Positions 18,264 through 27,239 of a DNA stretch of 46,834 nucleotides are shown here, in pieces; positions within the stretch are counted from its first letter, which is position 1, and every line of letters begins with the position of its first letter. Under the pieces are notes generated by a model, which saw nothing but the letters and a program-made list of their open reading frames with translations, ran no database searches and was not told where the DNA came from. Made by a program: the position numbers and the translations under genes. This DNA comes from Candidatus Methylopumilus sp. GTDB taxonomy: Bacteria > Pseudomonadota > Gammaproteobacteria > Burkholderiales > Methylophilaceae. Where the stretch lies: NCBI GenBank assembly GCA_009693175.1, contig SHXT01000009.1, positions 1-46,834 of the forward strand. The letters are read 5' to 3'.

Positions 18264-19067
18264 TTAGACTGACTCATAAATATCTTTTTTGTAATTTGGT
18301 GCATTGTAATGAAATGGTACTGGGCCATCTTTTTCGCCATGCACAAATTGATAAACAAAAGGAAGTTTAGATTTTGAAAGTTCTTTAGGTGTTCCTTCAG
18401 CGGCCACAACACCATCTGCAACAAAATAAATGTAATCTGCAAACGAAAATGCTTCCTCAACATCGTGCGTCACAATAATTGAAGTAGCGCCTAATGCATC
18501 ATTAAGCGTTCTAATTAAATCACAAATGACTGCCATAGAAATTGGATCTAATCCTGCAAAAGGCTCATCGTACATAATAATATCTGGATCTAATGCAATT
18601 GCTCTTGCAAGAGCCACGCGTCTTGCCATGCCCCCTGATAATTCTGTTGACATCAGTTTATGAGCGCCTCTAAGTCCTACGGCGTTAAGTTTCATTAATA
18701 CTAAATCACGAATCATACTTTCAGGTAACTTAGTATGCTCACGCATCGGAAATGCTACATTATCAAATACTGATAAGTCTGTAAAAAGGGCACCATGCTG
18801 AAAGAGCATGCCCATTTTTCTTCTTAATTCATAGATCCCTTGTCTGTCTTGTTTGTGAACAATTTTACCATCTACAGTTACCTGACCTGCCTTAGGCTTA
18901 ATTTGACCACCAATTAAGCGAAGAATAGTGGTTTTACCACAGCCGCTTCCACCCATAATGGCAGTAACCTTACCGCGAGGAAAAGTCATGTTGATATCTT
19001 TATGGAGCATACGATTACCGTAACTAAAAGATAAATTCTGAATTTCAACTATATTTTTTTGGGTCAT
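18264..19067 (-). CDS. mlaF: Phospholipid ABC transporter ATP-binding protein MlaF
   Basis: MlaF is the ATPase that powers MlaFEDB. The 267-residue protein has Walker A GGSGCGKTT (about residues 39-47), signature LSGGMARRVALARAI, Walker B DIIMYDEPFAGLD and the switch histidine in IIVTHDVEEAF. The C-terminal tail of about 30 residues matches the MlaF extension that contacts the partner subunit. It is first in mlaFEDCB and starts 37 bases after ccsB. Confidence 0.95.
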   Translation of the reverse strand: MTQKNIVEIQNLSFSYGNRMLHKDINMTFPRGKVTAIMGGSGCGKTTILRLIGGQIKPKAGQVTVDGKIVHKQDRQGIYELRRKMGMLFQHGALFTDLSVFDNVAFPMREHTKLPESMIRDLVLMKLNAVGLRGAHKLMSTELSGGMARRVALARAIALDPDIIMYDEPFAGLDPISMAVICDLIRTLNDALGATSIIVTHDVEEAFSFADYIYFVADGVVAAEGTPKELSKSKLPFVYQFVHGEKDGPVPFHYNAPNYKKDIYESV

Positions 19068-19104
19068 ATTTGAAGTTAAATTTTAAGTCATATTTTATAT
19101 GCAA

Positions 19105-20238
19105 TTATAATTGACCATATGAATGAAGTCCTGATAAAAACATATTTACGCCCAAAAAAGCAAAAGTAGTAACTACAAGCCCAATCAATGCCCACCATGC
19201 CAATATAGGTCCTCTAAGTCCCTTAACGATCCGATAATGTAGCCATGCTGCATAATTTAACCATACAATAAGCGCCCAAGTTTCTTTGGGATCCCATGAC
19301 CAATAACCGCCCCAAGCTTCAGCTGCCCATATCGCACCTAATATTGTCGCAATGGTAAAAAAGATAAATCCAATCGCAATCGATTTATAAATAAGATCTT
19401 CAAGAATGGTTAGTTTGGGCAAGTAAGAAGTTAATATTTTTTTACTTGAAAGTAAGTAAGCTGAAGATACCATTGCTGCTAGAGAAAAAGAACCATAACC
19501 AATAAAATTAGCAGGCACATGAATCTTCATCCAATAAGACTGCAAGGCTGGCACTAAAGGCTGAACAGCATCCGCATGCCGATCAAATGTATACCATAAG
19601 ATAAATCCAACAGCTGCATTAATGACAATTAATACAAAAGCACCTAATTTCTTTGTACTAAATCGCTCTTCATAAAATAAATAAAGAAGTGACGTAATTA
19701 AACAAAATAAAATAAATACTTCATACAAATTGCTAATTGGAATATGTCCGATATCAAGGCCTATTAAATAAGATTCATACCATCTCACAAGTAACCCAAT
19801 AAATCCGAAAATCACTGCGGTTGATGTGAAAGAAGATGCAATATCATCTAAAAGATTATTTCTTGTAAGTAACCCTAACCAATAGAGCAAAAGTGCTAAC
19901 ACAAAAAAAACATTCATCCACATAACAGCCGACTGGCTTGATATAAGGTATTTTAATAAAAATACACTTTCATTGTTTATAAGCGTTCCAGCATAAAGCT
20001 GAATAGCGAAAAAGCTTATTACAAAGACAGTTATAATAATTTTCTTGAAATGATTCCAATTCCAACCGAGCCAAGTAAAGAAACCAACACTACCCAATAA
20101 AATTATCTCTTCATAGATATCCATGTAAATATGAAATGTTTTGAGTGCATATAAAGCACTTCCTAACAAAAGAGAAAGGTATATAAAATTAAAAGCTTGA
20201 AATGATGCTTTTATAGATTTAAATAATTTAGTTAACAT
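19105..20238 (-). CDS. ccsB: Cytochrome c biogenesis protein CcsB (CcsA/heme-handling family)
   Basis: This is the heme-handling half of System II cytochrome c maturation and presents heme at the periplasmic face. The tryptophan-rich motif WGGYWSWDPKETW near the C-terminus is the WWD heme-binding signature. Multiple membrane helices flank it. The frame is open to a GTG at 20277 that overlaps resB by 29 bases. I prefer the ATG at 20236-20238 (MLTKLFKSIKASFQAFN), giving 377 residues and a 10-base gap to resB. Confidence 0.9.
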   Translation of the reverse strand: MLTKLFKSIKASFQAFNFIYLSLLLGSALYALKTFHIYMDIYEEIILLGSVGFFTWLGWNWNHFKKIIITVFVISFFAIQLYAGTLINNESVFLLKYLISSQSAVMWMNVFFVLALLLYWLGLLTRNNLLDDIASSFTSTAVIFGFIGLLVRWYESYLIGLDIGHIPISNLYEVFILFCLITSLLYLFYEERFSTKKLGAFVLIVINAAVGFILWYTFDRHADAVQPLVPALQSYWMKIHVPANFIGYGSFSLAAMVSSAYLLSSKKILTSYLPKLTILEDLIYKSIAIGFIFFTIATILGAIWAAEAWGGYWSWDPKETWALIVWLNYAAWLHYRIVKGLRGPILAWWALIGLVVTTFAFLGVNMFLSGLHSYGQL

Positions 20239-20248
20239 AAGTCGCCCA

Positions 20249-22186
20249 TCATTGAATAATTTTACTAATTTCCCCACTCACTTTTTTATACTCGCGCTCA
20301 AAATCTAAATTTTTTCGATTAGAGCTGAATGCAAGTATAACTCTGCCGGATGATTTAATAAGAAGCCATAACTTTCTTTCATGTAAATAAATCATTGAAA
20401 AAATACCAAGCACTAAACTTAAAGATCCTAGGTAGACCCAAAATTGTCCTGGAGATTTAGTAATTTGAAGTCCACTCGCTTCTTTCTGTTCGTAATCTGT
20501 AAGCTCAAAAAAATAAGGGGAGCCATAAAAAAACATATCACTATATGCATTTAGTGCATCTTGAATAAACATAACACTTGATTGATCAAATTTTATATTT
20601 GAAACTTTTAATTGTTTTTTATAAAGCTCAACAGATGCAATATCTATTATTTTTAAATAAGTTTGTATAGCTTTTTCTTTATCGCTAGCTGGAATATTTT
20701 TGTCAATACTTTCAGCAATATTTGAAAAGCCTCCTTGTGCAAATAAAGTCATTAATTTATTTATACTATTTTCAAACGATTCTTTCATGACACCTTCTTG
20801 GTCATGATCGATAGATTGATTTGCCATATCTTTAGAGATCGTCTCAATTAATGCTTTATTTTGAAGGGCGCTTTTAAACACCATAAACCCTTCAATCGAA
20901 CCTTGATTGTCTGCAGGTATTTTTAAATATCTAAATTCTTCCTGTGGGGTTTCTCTCATGCCACTAACAAAAAAAGAGCGATCATCAATAGGCATAGCAT
21001 ATTGATATGAAATAAATTCACGCGCTTGTCCTGAATTATTTCTAATTTTATAAGTGACACTAGGGCCTACATTTCGTGGTTTTTCTTTTTGTCCCTCTTT
21101 AAGATGTAAAATATTAAATTTTCTAAAATCATTAAATTCATAAGTTAGTTGATCTTTATCTAATTTAACTTTTTCAAAAATTTTACCCTCTATTTTCTGG
21201 GATGCTTTCGAAGCTAATAAGCTTATTAATTCAATATTAAGTTTTGTGCCCCCATCCTGAAAATCAGATTGATAAATAGTGATACCTTTGTATGTGAAAG
21301 GATGGTTAACACTAATTGTCGTTTTGATATCTTGAGACAAATCTGTGTCTGAAATTACTAAATCGCTTTCAAATGATTTTGGCATCCCTGTTGAGTAATG
21401 AAGAATTCTAAAATCTGTTAGAGCAACTTTAAAAGGTAATTCTTGAACAAGATATCCGTCTTTCATTCTCACAAAAGCCACGTTATCAGATGCACCTTCA
21501 GCAAGCGTCATATTCGCTCTAAAGGAAGCATTGTTAATATGAAGCCTACTCACCTCAGATACTTTTGAGGCAGGAATATCTAAGGTTTCTATTTTTTTGT
21601 ACCCTAGCATCTCTTGAGCTTTAAAAACTAAATTACCATCTAATAAACCACCCAAGCAAATCACAACCACGCCTAAATGAGTCAAGATGTATCCCAAGCG
21701 TTGATAATTTCCTTTTTTGGCAACAATTAAAATATCGCCACTCTCTTTTAACTTTTCCTTGGTTTTATATTTTTCATGCTTTAAATACTGAATAATTCTA
21801 GAGAGGTTTATTTTTCTCTTATTTTGTAGAGTAAGGTGATGTGTAAATGCTTTAAGTGATTTTTCTTCTAAGGTATCTTTAAATAATAAAAAATCTTTAA
21901 GCATGGTCGGGGTATTTTTGGTAATACAGAGTGTTGTTGATATAACTAAAAAAAGTAGAATGATTAGAAACCAGACGCTATGATAAACATCATAAAGACC
22001 AATCTTCTCAAAATATCCAAACCAAAACTGACCAAATTTAATAATGTAGTTTTCATAAGGTTCATTCTGCTTAAGAATAGTTCCTATAATTGATGCTATT
22101 CCTAGGAATACAAGCATACATACTGCAAAGCTCATTGAGATTAACAATTGATTTACTTTTCTGAGATTAAATGTTATAGATTTCAA
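20249..22186 (-). CDS. resB: Cytochrome c biogenesis protein ResB
   Basis: ResB (Ccs1) works with CcsA/CcsB to attach heme to apocytochromes c in the periplasm. The 645-residue protein has three N-terminal hydrophobic helices (about residues 15-35, 66-86 and 164-182), a large periplasmic domain, and a last helix near residue 590 ([20 protein letters not shown]). Length and layout fit betaproteobacterial ResB. Targets encoded nearby include cytochromes c4 and c1. Confidence 0.92.
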   Translation of the reverse strand: MKSITFNLRKVNQLLISMSFAVCMLVFLGIASIIGTILKQNEPYENYIIKFGQFWFGYFEKIGLYDVYHSVWFLIILLFLVISTTLCITKNTPTMLKDFLLFKDTLEEKSLKAFTHHLTLQNKRKINLSRIIQYLKHEKYKTKEKLKESGDILIVAKKGNYQRLGYILTHLGVVVICLGGLLDGNLVFKAQEMLGYKKIETLDIPASKVSEVSRLHINNASFRANMTLAEGASDNVAFVRMKDGYLVQELPFKVALTDFRILHYSTGMPKSFESDLVISDTDLSQDIKTTISVNHPFTYKGITIYQSDFQDGGTKLNIELISLLASKASQKIEGKIFEKVKLDKDQLTYEFNDFRKFNILHLKEGQKEKPRNVGPSVTYKIRNNSGQAREFISYQYAMPIDDRSFFVSGMRETPQEEFRYLKIPADNQGSIEGFMVFKSALQNKALIETISKDMANQSIDHDQEGVMKESFENSINKLMTLFAQGGFSNIAESIDKNIPASDKEKAIQTYLKIIDIASVELYKKQLKVSNIKFDQSSVMFIQDALNAYSDMFFYGSPYFFELTDYEQKEASGLQITKSPGQFWVYLGSLSLVLGIFSMIYLHERKLWLLIKSSGRVILAFSSNRKNLDFEREYKKVSGEISKIIQ

Positions 22187-22223
22187 AATGACTCATTTTT
22201 AAAATGAAGTGTTTTGACTACAG

Positions 22224-22248
22224 AATCTGCAAGGAAGTTGCAGCGATT
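22224..22248 (-). repeat. Inverted repeat between cytochrome c4 and resB
   Basis: CTGCAA (22227-22232) and TTGCAG (22238-22243) form a perfect 6-base stem around a 5-base loop. AAT and ATT outside it extend the pairing past a 2-base bulge. No U-run follows on the minus strand, so it is not a classic intrinsic terminator; it could be an RNA processing site or chance. Confidence 0.35.
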
Positions 22249-22265
22249 AATGATGAGCAAATAAC

Positions 22266-22880
22266 TTATCTTAAACCTTGAATATAATCAGCTACTGCTT
22301 CCATTTCTTGGTCAGTTAATTTAGCCGCAATTGTACGCATCATTTTTGCTTCATCATTTGCGCGCGCGCCTAATCTGAATTGTCTCAACTGATTTAAGAT
22401 ATATTCTGTATGCTGGCCCCCTAAGCGAGGATATTTTACAGGCAACCCATCGCCTGAAGCACCATGACAAGCTGCACATGCAGGAACACCGTTTGCCTGA
22501 ATGCCTGCACGATAAATTTTCTCACCGATTGATCCAACACCATTTATCTTTGCCTGGCCAAGATTTAAAGTCTGTTTTGAAAAATACTCTGCTATATTGT
22601 GCATATCAGTATTTGATAAAGTAGCAACCATACCTGACATCACAGCATTAGTTCGCTCACCTGATTTAAAGTTAACCAATTGTTTATAAAGATATTCATA
22701 ATGTTGTCCAGCTAATTTGGGATTAGCAGTAATCAAACTATTGCCATCGATTGCGTGACAAGCTATACATATATTTGCTACAGCTTGAGGTACATTTTTT
22801 TGTTCATTTGTTGCAGAAGTTGCAAAACTTGAAATTAAAAAAGATAAGATAAAAACAAAAAAAGCATTCCGATGACCCAT
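22266..22880 (-). CDS. Diheme cytochrome c4
   Basis: Cytochrome c4 is a periplasmic or membrane-associated diheme electron carrier, usually between complex III and terminal oxidases. The 204-residue precursor has a signal peptide to about residue 22 and two class I cytochrome domains with heme motifs C38-I-A-C41-H42 and C135-A-A-C138-H139. The domains are similar to each other, as in all c4 proteins (KLAGQHYEYLYKQLVNFKSG versus RLGGQHTEYILNQLRQFRLG). It is divergent from engB and upstream of resB-ccsB. Confidence 0.94.
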   Translation of the reverse strand: MGHRNAFFVFILSFLISSFATSATNEQKNVPQAVANICIACHAIDGNSLITANPKLAGQHYEYLYKQLVNFKSGERTNAVMSGMVATLSNTDMHNIAEYFSKQTLNLGQAKINGVGSIGEKIYRAGIQANGVPACAACHGASGDGLPVKYPRLGGQHTEYILNQLRQFRLGARANDEAKMMRTIAAKLTDQEMEAVADYIQGLR

Positions 22881-22988
22881 TGCTTAAAGCTCCATATATA
22901 AAGTATGTATCATGCGTTCCCATTTTATCTAAAATCCCATTCTCGTGATAGCATTTTGATTGGATTGAACAGGTTGAAGGTAAAGCGC

Positions 22989-23627
22989 ATGGCTATTTTT
23001 AAAAACGCATCATATTATATATCTGCTCATCATTTAACTGATCTACCTGCTCCTGTTGGAATTGAAATCGCCTTTGCAGGAAGATCAAATGCAGGGAAAT
23101 CAAGTGTTATTAATACGCTTGCTAATCACAATCGCCTCGCGTTTGTTAGTAAACAACCGGGTCGAACACAGCTCATCAATTTTTTTTCGCTAGGACATGA
23201 CCGTTTCTTAGTTGATTTACCTGGCTATGGTTACGCTAAAGTACCTCATGCAATTAAAGATCACTGGCAAAAAATTTTAGCGACTTATCTGTCTGAACGG
23301 TCTTGTCTGTTTGGTCTTGTTTTAGTCATGGATATCAGACACCCACTCACACCTCTTGATCAGCAAATGCTGAATTGGTTTTCGTTAAATAAAAAACCTA
23401 TCCATATTTTACTGACTAAAGCTGACAAACTCTCTCGTGAAGCCTCACATAAGACACTTTATAGCGTTCAAAAAGAAATTAATGAGCGATGGGGAAGCGC
23501 TCTTGGAATCGAGTGTACTGTACAACTTTTTTCTAGCTTAAAAAAACAAGGTACTGAAGAGGCTGAAGTTATTATTGGTAAATGGTTAAACACGCCTATA
23601 GATCATATCCCAAACCTTATATCCTAA
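22989..23627 (+). CDS. engB: Ribosome biogenesis GTPase YihA/EngB
   Basis: EngB is a small GTPase needed for large ribosomal subunit assembly. The product has G1 GRSNAGKSS, G3 DLPGYG, and G4 TKADKL. The frame is open upstream to 22905, but those 28 residues are unlike the family. I chose the ATG at 22989 (MAIFKNASYYISAHH, 212 residues), which has a GAAGG Shine-Dalgarno about 9 bases upstream. Its 3' end overlaps convergent trmB by 42 bases. Confidence 0.94.
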   Translation: MAIFKNASYYISAHHLTDLPAPVGIEIAFAGRSNAGKSSVINTLANHNRLAFVSKQPGRTQLINFFSLGHDRFLVDLPGYGYAKVPHAIKDHWQKILATYLSERSCLFGLVLVMDIRHPLTPLDQQMLNWFSLNKKPIHILLTKADKLSREASHKTLYSVQKEINERWGSALGIECTVQLFSSLKKQGTEEAEVIIGKWLNTPIDHIPNLIS

Positions 23628-24284
23628 TTTAATACCGCGATTTTCATATTTTGTTAAAGGTCGATAATCAGGCTTTTCAAAAAAATTATCTGAGGCTCTT
23701 TGAATGAATTTTTCTTTATCTAAGAGATCAATGATCCAAAGCGCATAATCTTCCCAATCTGTTGCTATATGTAAATAGCCTGACTTCTTAATTTTTTTTG
23801 TAATGACTGCTAATAGGTCTGATTGAATAAGTCTTCTCTTATGATGTCTTTTCTTAGGCCATGGATCAGGGAAAAAAATATGAATACCATCAAGACTATC
23901 GTCTTTAATCATAAAATTAAGAACCTCTACTGCGTCATGCTGAATAATTTTTAGATTAGAAATATTATTTTCTTGAATGAGTTTTAATAAATTGCCAACA
24001 CCTGGTGAATGAACTTCAACAGCTAAATAATTGTATCTTGGATTAAGTTTTGCAATTTCTGCGGTTGAGGTTCCCATGCCAAAACCAATCTCTAATATTG
24101 TATGCGTATCTTTTATTTTAAAAATATCATCGAAATTAATTAACTTCTTTTCAAAAACAACAGCATGCTTTACAAAGCATTCTTGAATTGCTTTTGTTTG
24201 CCCTGAGGTAATTCGACCTTGTCTTAAAATATAGCTTCTAATAGGTCGCCTTTTAAAGTCGTTAAGTTTGTTTTGCTCCGTCAT
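23586..24284 (-). CDS. trmB: tRNA (guanine-N7)-methyltransferase
   Basis: TrmB makes m7G46 in tRNA variable loops using S-adenosylmethionine. The 232-residue protein has the SAM motif ILEIGFGMGTSTAE near residue 60, and the signature HIFFPDPWPKKRHHKRRL. The N-terminus (RRPIRSYILRQGRITSGQ) is typical. The start overlaps the midA stop by 4 bases; the 3' end overlaps engB convergently. Confidence 0.95.
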   Translation of the reverse strand: MTEQNKLNDFKRRPIRSYILRQGRITSGQTKAIQECFVKHAVVFEKKLINFDDIFKIKDTHTILEIGFGMGTSTAEIAKLNPRYNYLAVEVHSPGVGNLLKLIQENNISNLKIIQHDAVEVLNFMIKDDSLDGIHIFFPDPWPKKRHHKRRLIQSDLLAVITKKIKKSGYLHIATDWEDYALWIIDLLDKEKFIQRASDNFFEKPDYRPLTKYENRGIKLGYKVWDMIYRRV

Positions 24285-25435
24285 AATCTTGTTATTTTAT
24301 TGTTATGCTTTAACCCTATAAAATCTATGTCAATATTTTTTTCAATCACCATTACTTTAAATAAATCACCCATTTCTGAAGGGGATAACAATTTTTGAAC
24401 TTCGGATACAGATTTCATATATAAAGATGTATTTTCTATATTAATATTCTCAAGCAGTCGTAATATGCCGCAATTAATTAGAAAATTTGCTTGCGATATG
24501 AATCCTTTGCTATGTAATCCTAATTCAGAAGCTTTTTTAGCAACATAACTAAAATTTACATGACTTGTAATGTCTTGAATACCTAAATAAATAAGTGGAT
24601 TGTCATGAGCATAATGCTTGAAATGACACATTAAAGTGCCTTGAGATCGCTGCTCATGGAAATATTCTGTATGATTAAATCCATAGTCGATAATTAATAT
24701 AACTCCCTTTACTAAACAGTGATCAATTTTTTTAAGCCAACTTTTAATATAGATTGAATACTCTGTAAGATAAAATCTTGGAAGTTTTTCTAAATCAATT
24801 TCATCTTGAATAGATAAATCTTCTATTAACTTATCTTTCCATACAAAATTATCTTTTTCTACACTGACACCATGTTGATAATAAACACTCGCTGACTTTT
24901 TAATTAAATTTATAGGGAATGCATCAAGCAATTCGTTGCAAAAAATAATGCCTTCATATTTTTCTGGCAGCTCTTGAATCCATTCTATTTTATTAAATAA
25001 ATCTACTGACAAATGTGCCATCAAAAGATCATGCTGTCTTTTTTTTAATGTAGGGCTTATTTCAAGAATAAAATAGCGCTCAATTTCTTCTTTGTCTTTT
25101 ATTAAAGATTGAATTGTCTCAAGCGCAAAAATTCCTGAGCCAGCTCCGATTTCAAGTATATTTTTTTTAACTGACTGAAAAATTTCTTTAAACTGTATGC
25201 ATATCGCTTTGGAAAAAAGGGTTGATATTTCTGGGGCTGTTACAAAATCACCTTTTTCACCAAGCTTACTTAAGCTGCCTGTGTAATATCCAAATTCAGG
25301 ATCATAAAGTGCTAGCTCCATGAAGCGATTAAAACTAATCCATCCTTTTTCTGACTTAATGCATTGAATGATCTTCGTTTTTAAACTATAACTTAATTGA
25401 GCTTCTTTTTCTGAGGGCTTGGGCATTGATGGCAT
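24281..25435 (-). CDS. SAM-dependent methyltransferase, MidA/NDUFAF7 family
   Basis: This class I methyltransferase family includes NDUFAF7, which methylates an arginine in a mitochondrial complex I subunit; the bacterial target is less certain. The protein (about 384 residues) has MELALYDPEFGYYTG near the N-terminus and the SAM motif ILEIGAGSGIFALE. The frame opens at 25465, but starting MPSMPKPSEKEAQ at 25435, or the next ATG at 25426, fits better. It is divergent from folM across a very short gap and coupled to trmB. Confidence 0.87.
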   Translation of the reverse strand: MPSMPKPSEKEAQLSYSLKTKIIQCIKSEKGWISFNRFMELALYDPEFGYYTGSLSKLGEKGDFVTAPEISTLFSKAICIQFKEIFQSVKKNILEIGAGSGIFALETIQSLIKDKEEIERYFILEISPTLKKRQHDLLMAHLSVDLFNKIEWIQELPEKYEGIIFCNELLDAFPINLIKKSASVYYQHGVSVEKDNFVWKDKLIEDLSIQDEIDLEKLPRFYLTEYSIYIKSWLKKIDHCLVKGVILIIDYGFNHTEYFHEQRSQGTLMCHFKHYAHDNPLIYLGIQDITSHVNFSYVAKKASELGLHSKGFISQANFLINCGILRLLENINIENTSLYMKSVSEVQKLLSPSEMGDLFKVMVIEKNIDIDFIGLKHNNKITRL

Positions 25436-25446
25436 ATGTATTAGAT

Positions 25447-25452
25447 TATAAT
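25447..25452 (+). promoter_or_regulatory. Possible -10 box for folM-ttcA
   Basis: A perfect TATAAT lies 27 bases before the folM ATG in the divergent midA/folM gap. TTGATG upstream is only 15 bases away and lies inside midA, so the -35 assignment is poor. The hexamer is seen; the function is a guess from position. Confidence 0.3.
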
Positions 25453-25479
25453 AGAGACAAATCATTTATACATAAACAC

Positions 25480-26226
25480 ATGAAATCTAATAGAAAAATT
25501 GCTTTAGTCACTGGCGGTGCTAAAAGAATCGGGCAGGCAATCTGTAAGCGTCTTCATGAAGCAGGTATAGACCTTATGATTCATTATCGTCATTCAGCAA
25601 GCGAAGCAAAAGAGCTTCAAAAATCGCTTAATCAAATTCGTAAAAATTCAGCAAGTATTATTCAAGCAGATCTTCTTAATACAAATGTATTGCCAAGCCT
25701 CATACAAGAAACAATCAATGTATATGGCAAACTCGATATCTTAATTAATAATGCCTCTAGTTATTATCCAACTGAAATTGGAAAAATGAATGAAAAAAAC
25801 TGGAATGATCTTATTGGTAGTAATTTAAAAGCGCCTTTATTTTTATCTCAACTTGCCGCAGATGAGCTTATCAAAACCAAGGGATGTATTATTAATATTA
25901 CTGACACCCACATTGATAAGCCCAAAAAAAACTACATTATTTATAGCGTTGCTAAATCAGGCTTAACCACTTTAACAAAGTCATTAGCTCAGGAATTAAG
26001 CCCTGATGTTAGAGTTAATGCTGTTGCTCCAGGTCCAGTTCAATGGCCAGAAGACAATGAAGAGTTCAATGATATTTATAAACAAAGGGTTATTTCTCAA
26101 ACCTTACTAAAAAAAATGGGCACGCCTGAAGATGTAGCAATGGCTGTTGAATTTTTAGTCTTATATGCCCCATTTATTACGGGACACATTTTAGCTGTTG
26201 ATGGCGGAAGATCTATTGCATTATGA
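25480..26226 (+). CDS. folM: Pteridine reductase (SDR family, FolM/PTR1-like)
   Basis: Bacterial pteridine reductases reduce dihydropterins or dihydromonapterin with NADPH. The 248-residue short-chain dehydrogenase has the nucleotide loop TGGAKRIG near the start, NNAS at about residue 90, and the catalytic Y-S-V-A-K. The frame is open upstream to 25426, but family similarity begins at [13 protein letters not shown], so I use the ATG at 25480. It overlaps ttcA by 4 bases. Substrate is inferred from family and from the conserved pairing with ttcA. Confidence 0.87.
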   Translation: MKSNRKIALVTGGAKRIGQAICKRLHEAGIDLMIHYRHSASEAKELQKSLNQIRKNSASIIQADLLNTNVLPSLIQETINVYGKLDILINNASSYYPTEIGKMNEKNWNDLIGSNLKAPLFLSQLAADELIKTKGCIINITDTHIDKPKKNYIIYSVAKSGLTTLTKSLAQELSPDVRVNAVAPGPVQWPEDNEEFNDIYKQRVISQTLLKKMGTPEDVAMAVEFLVLYAPFITGHILAVDGGRSIAL

Positions 26227-27062
26227 CACCACATATACCTACTGAAGCTACAAATAACTTTCTCAAATTACGAAATAAACTTATAGGTTTAACTGGTAAA
26301 GCTATCACTGATTTTAATATGATCGAAAACAATGATCGCGTTCTTGTATGCATGAGCGGTGGGAAAGATTCATATTCGCTACTTATGTTTTTGCTAGCAC
26401 TCAAAGAAAGAGCGCCTATTCATTTTGATATTGTTGCAATGAATCTAGATCAAAAACAGCCTGGATTCCCTGCGGATATATTGCCTAATTATCTAAAAGG
26501 GTTGGGCGTGGAACATTTAATAGTAACTGAAGATACTTATTCAATCGTAAAAGAAAAAATACCAGATGGTAAAACTACTTGTTCTTTATGTTCACGCTTA
26601 AGACGCGGAATAATATACAGAACAGCAAAGGAACTTAATATCAATAAAATTGCTTTGGGTCATCATCGTGACGATATTGTTGAAACGCTTTTCCTAAATA
26701 TGTTTTTTGGTTCAAAACTCAAAGCCATGCCGCCCAAGCTTATTTCCAATGACCAAAAAAATATTGTCATTAGGCCTTTGTCCTATTGCTCAGAAAAAGA
26801 AATCTTAAGCTATGCGTCGCGTATGAACTTTCCAATTATTCCTTGTAATTTATGTGGTTCGCAAGAGAATCTTCAAAGAAAAAAAATAAAAGAAATGTTA
26901 ATGCAATGGGAAAAAGACCAACCTGGTCGAATAAATAATATCTATCAAGCCATATCAAATGTTGAGCCCTCTCATTTAGCAGATCGAAGCCTATATGACT
27001 TTGAAAGACTGGCTCAATTAAATCAAAAAGAAAGTGAAGATATTCTTTTTACAGAAGATTAA
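26223..27062 (+). CDS. ttcA: tRNA 2-thiocytidine(32) synthetase TtcA
   Basis: TtcA thiolates cytidine 32 in certain tRNAs using ATP and a labile 4Fe-4S cluster. The 279-residue protein has the PP-loop [10 protein letters not shown] at about residues 45-54, the first Cys pair in [11 protein letters not shown] near residue 120, and a third cysteine in [13 protein letters not shown] near residue 210. It begins inside the folM stop (ATGA), so translation is likely coupled. A 177-base gap to topA follows, with no clear terminator. Confidence 0.95.
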   Translation: MTPHIPTEATNNFLKLRNKLIGLTGKAITDFNMIENNDRVLVCMSGGKDSYSLLMFLLALKERAPIHFDIVAMNLDQKQPGFPADILPNYLKGLGVEHLIVTEDTYSIVKEKIPDGKTTCSLCSRLRRGIIYRTAKELNINKIALGHHRDDIVETLFLNMFFGSKLKAMPPKLISNDQKNIVIRPLSYCSEKEILSYASRMNFPIIPCNLCGSQENLQRKKIKEMLMQWEKDQPGRINNIYQAISNVEPSHLADRSLYDFERLAQLNQKESEDILFTED

Positions 27063-27239
27063 ATCAAAAATCTGAATATCAACTTAAGCTATACCCTTTC
27101 GTTGAAAGAAAATATAGTCTCTGAACTCAATATTTAAATTTAATTAACGTATTTTATTTAACTAAGTTAGTATAGAGATCTTGTGTATATCAAGATTTAA
27201 ATTTATTATTTATCCAATTTTCTGATCTAAAAAAGTCCA

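Noticed and set aside
22905-22988. A longer EngB with 28 extra N-terminal residues
   Set aside because: The conserved protein begins at MAIFKNASYYISAHH, which has a good ribosome binding site.
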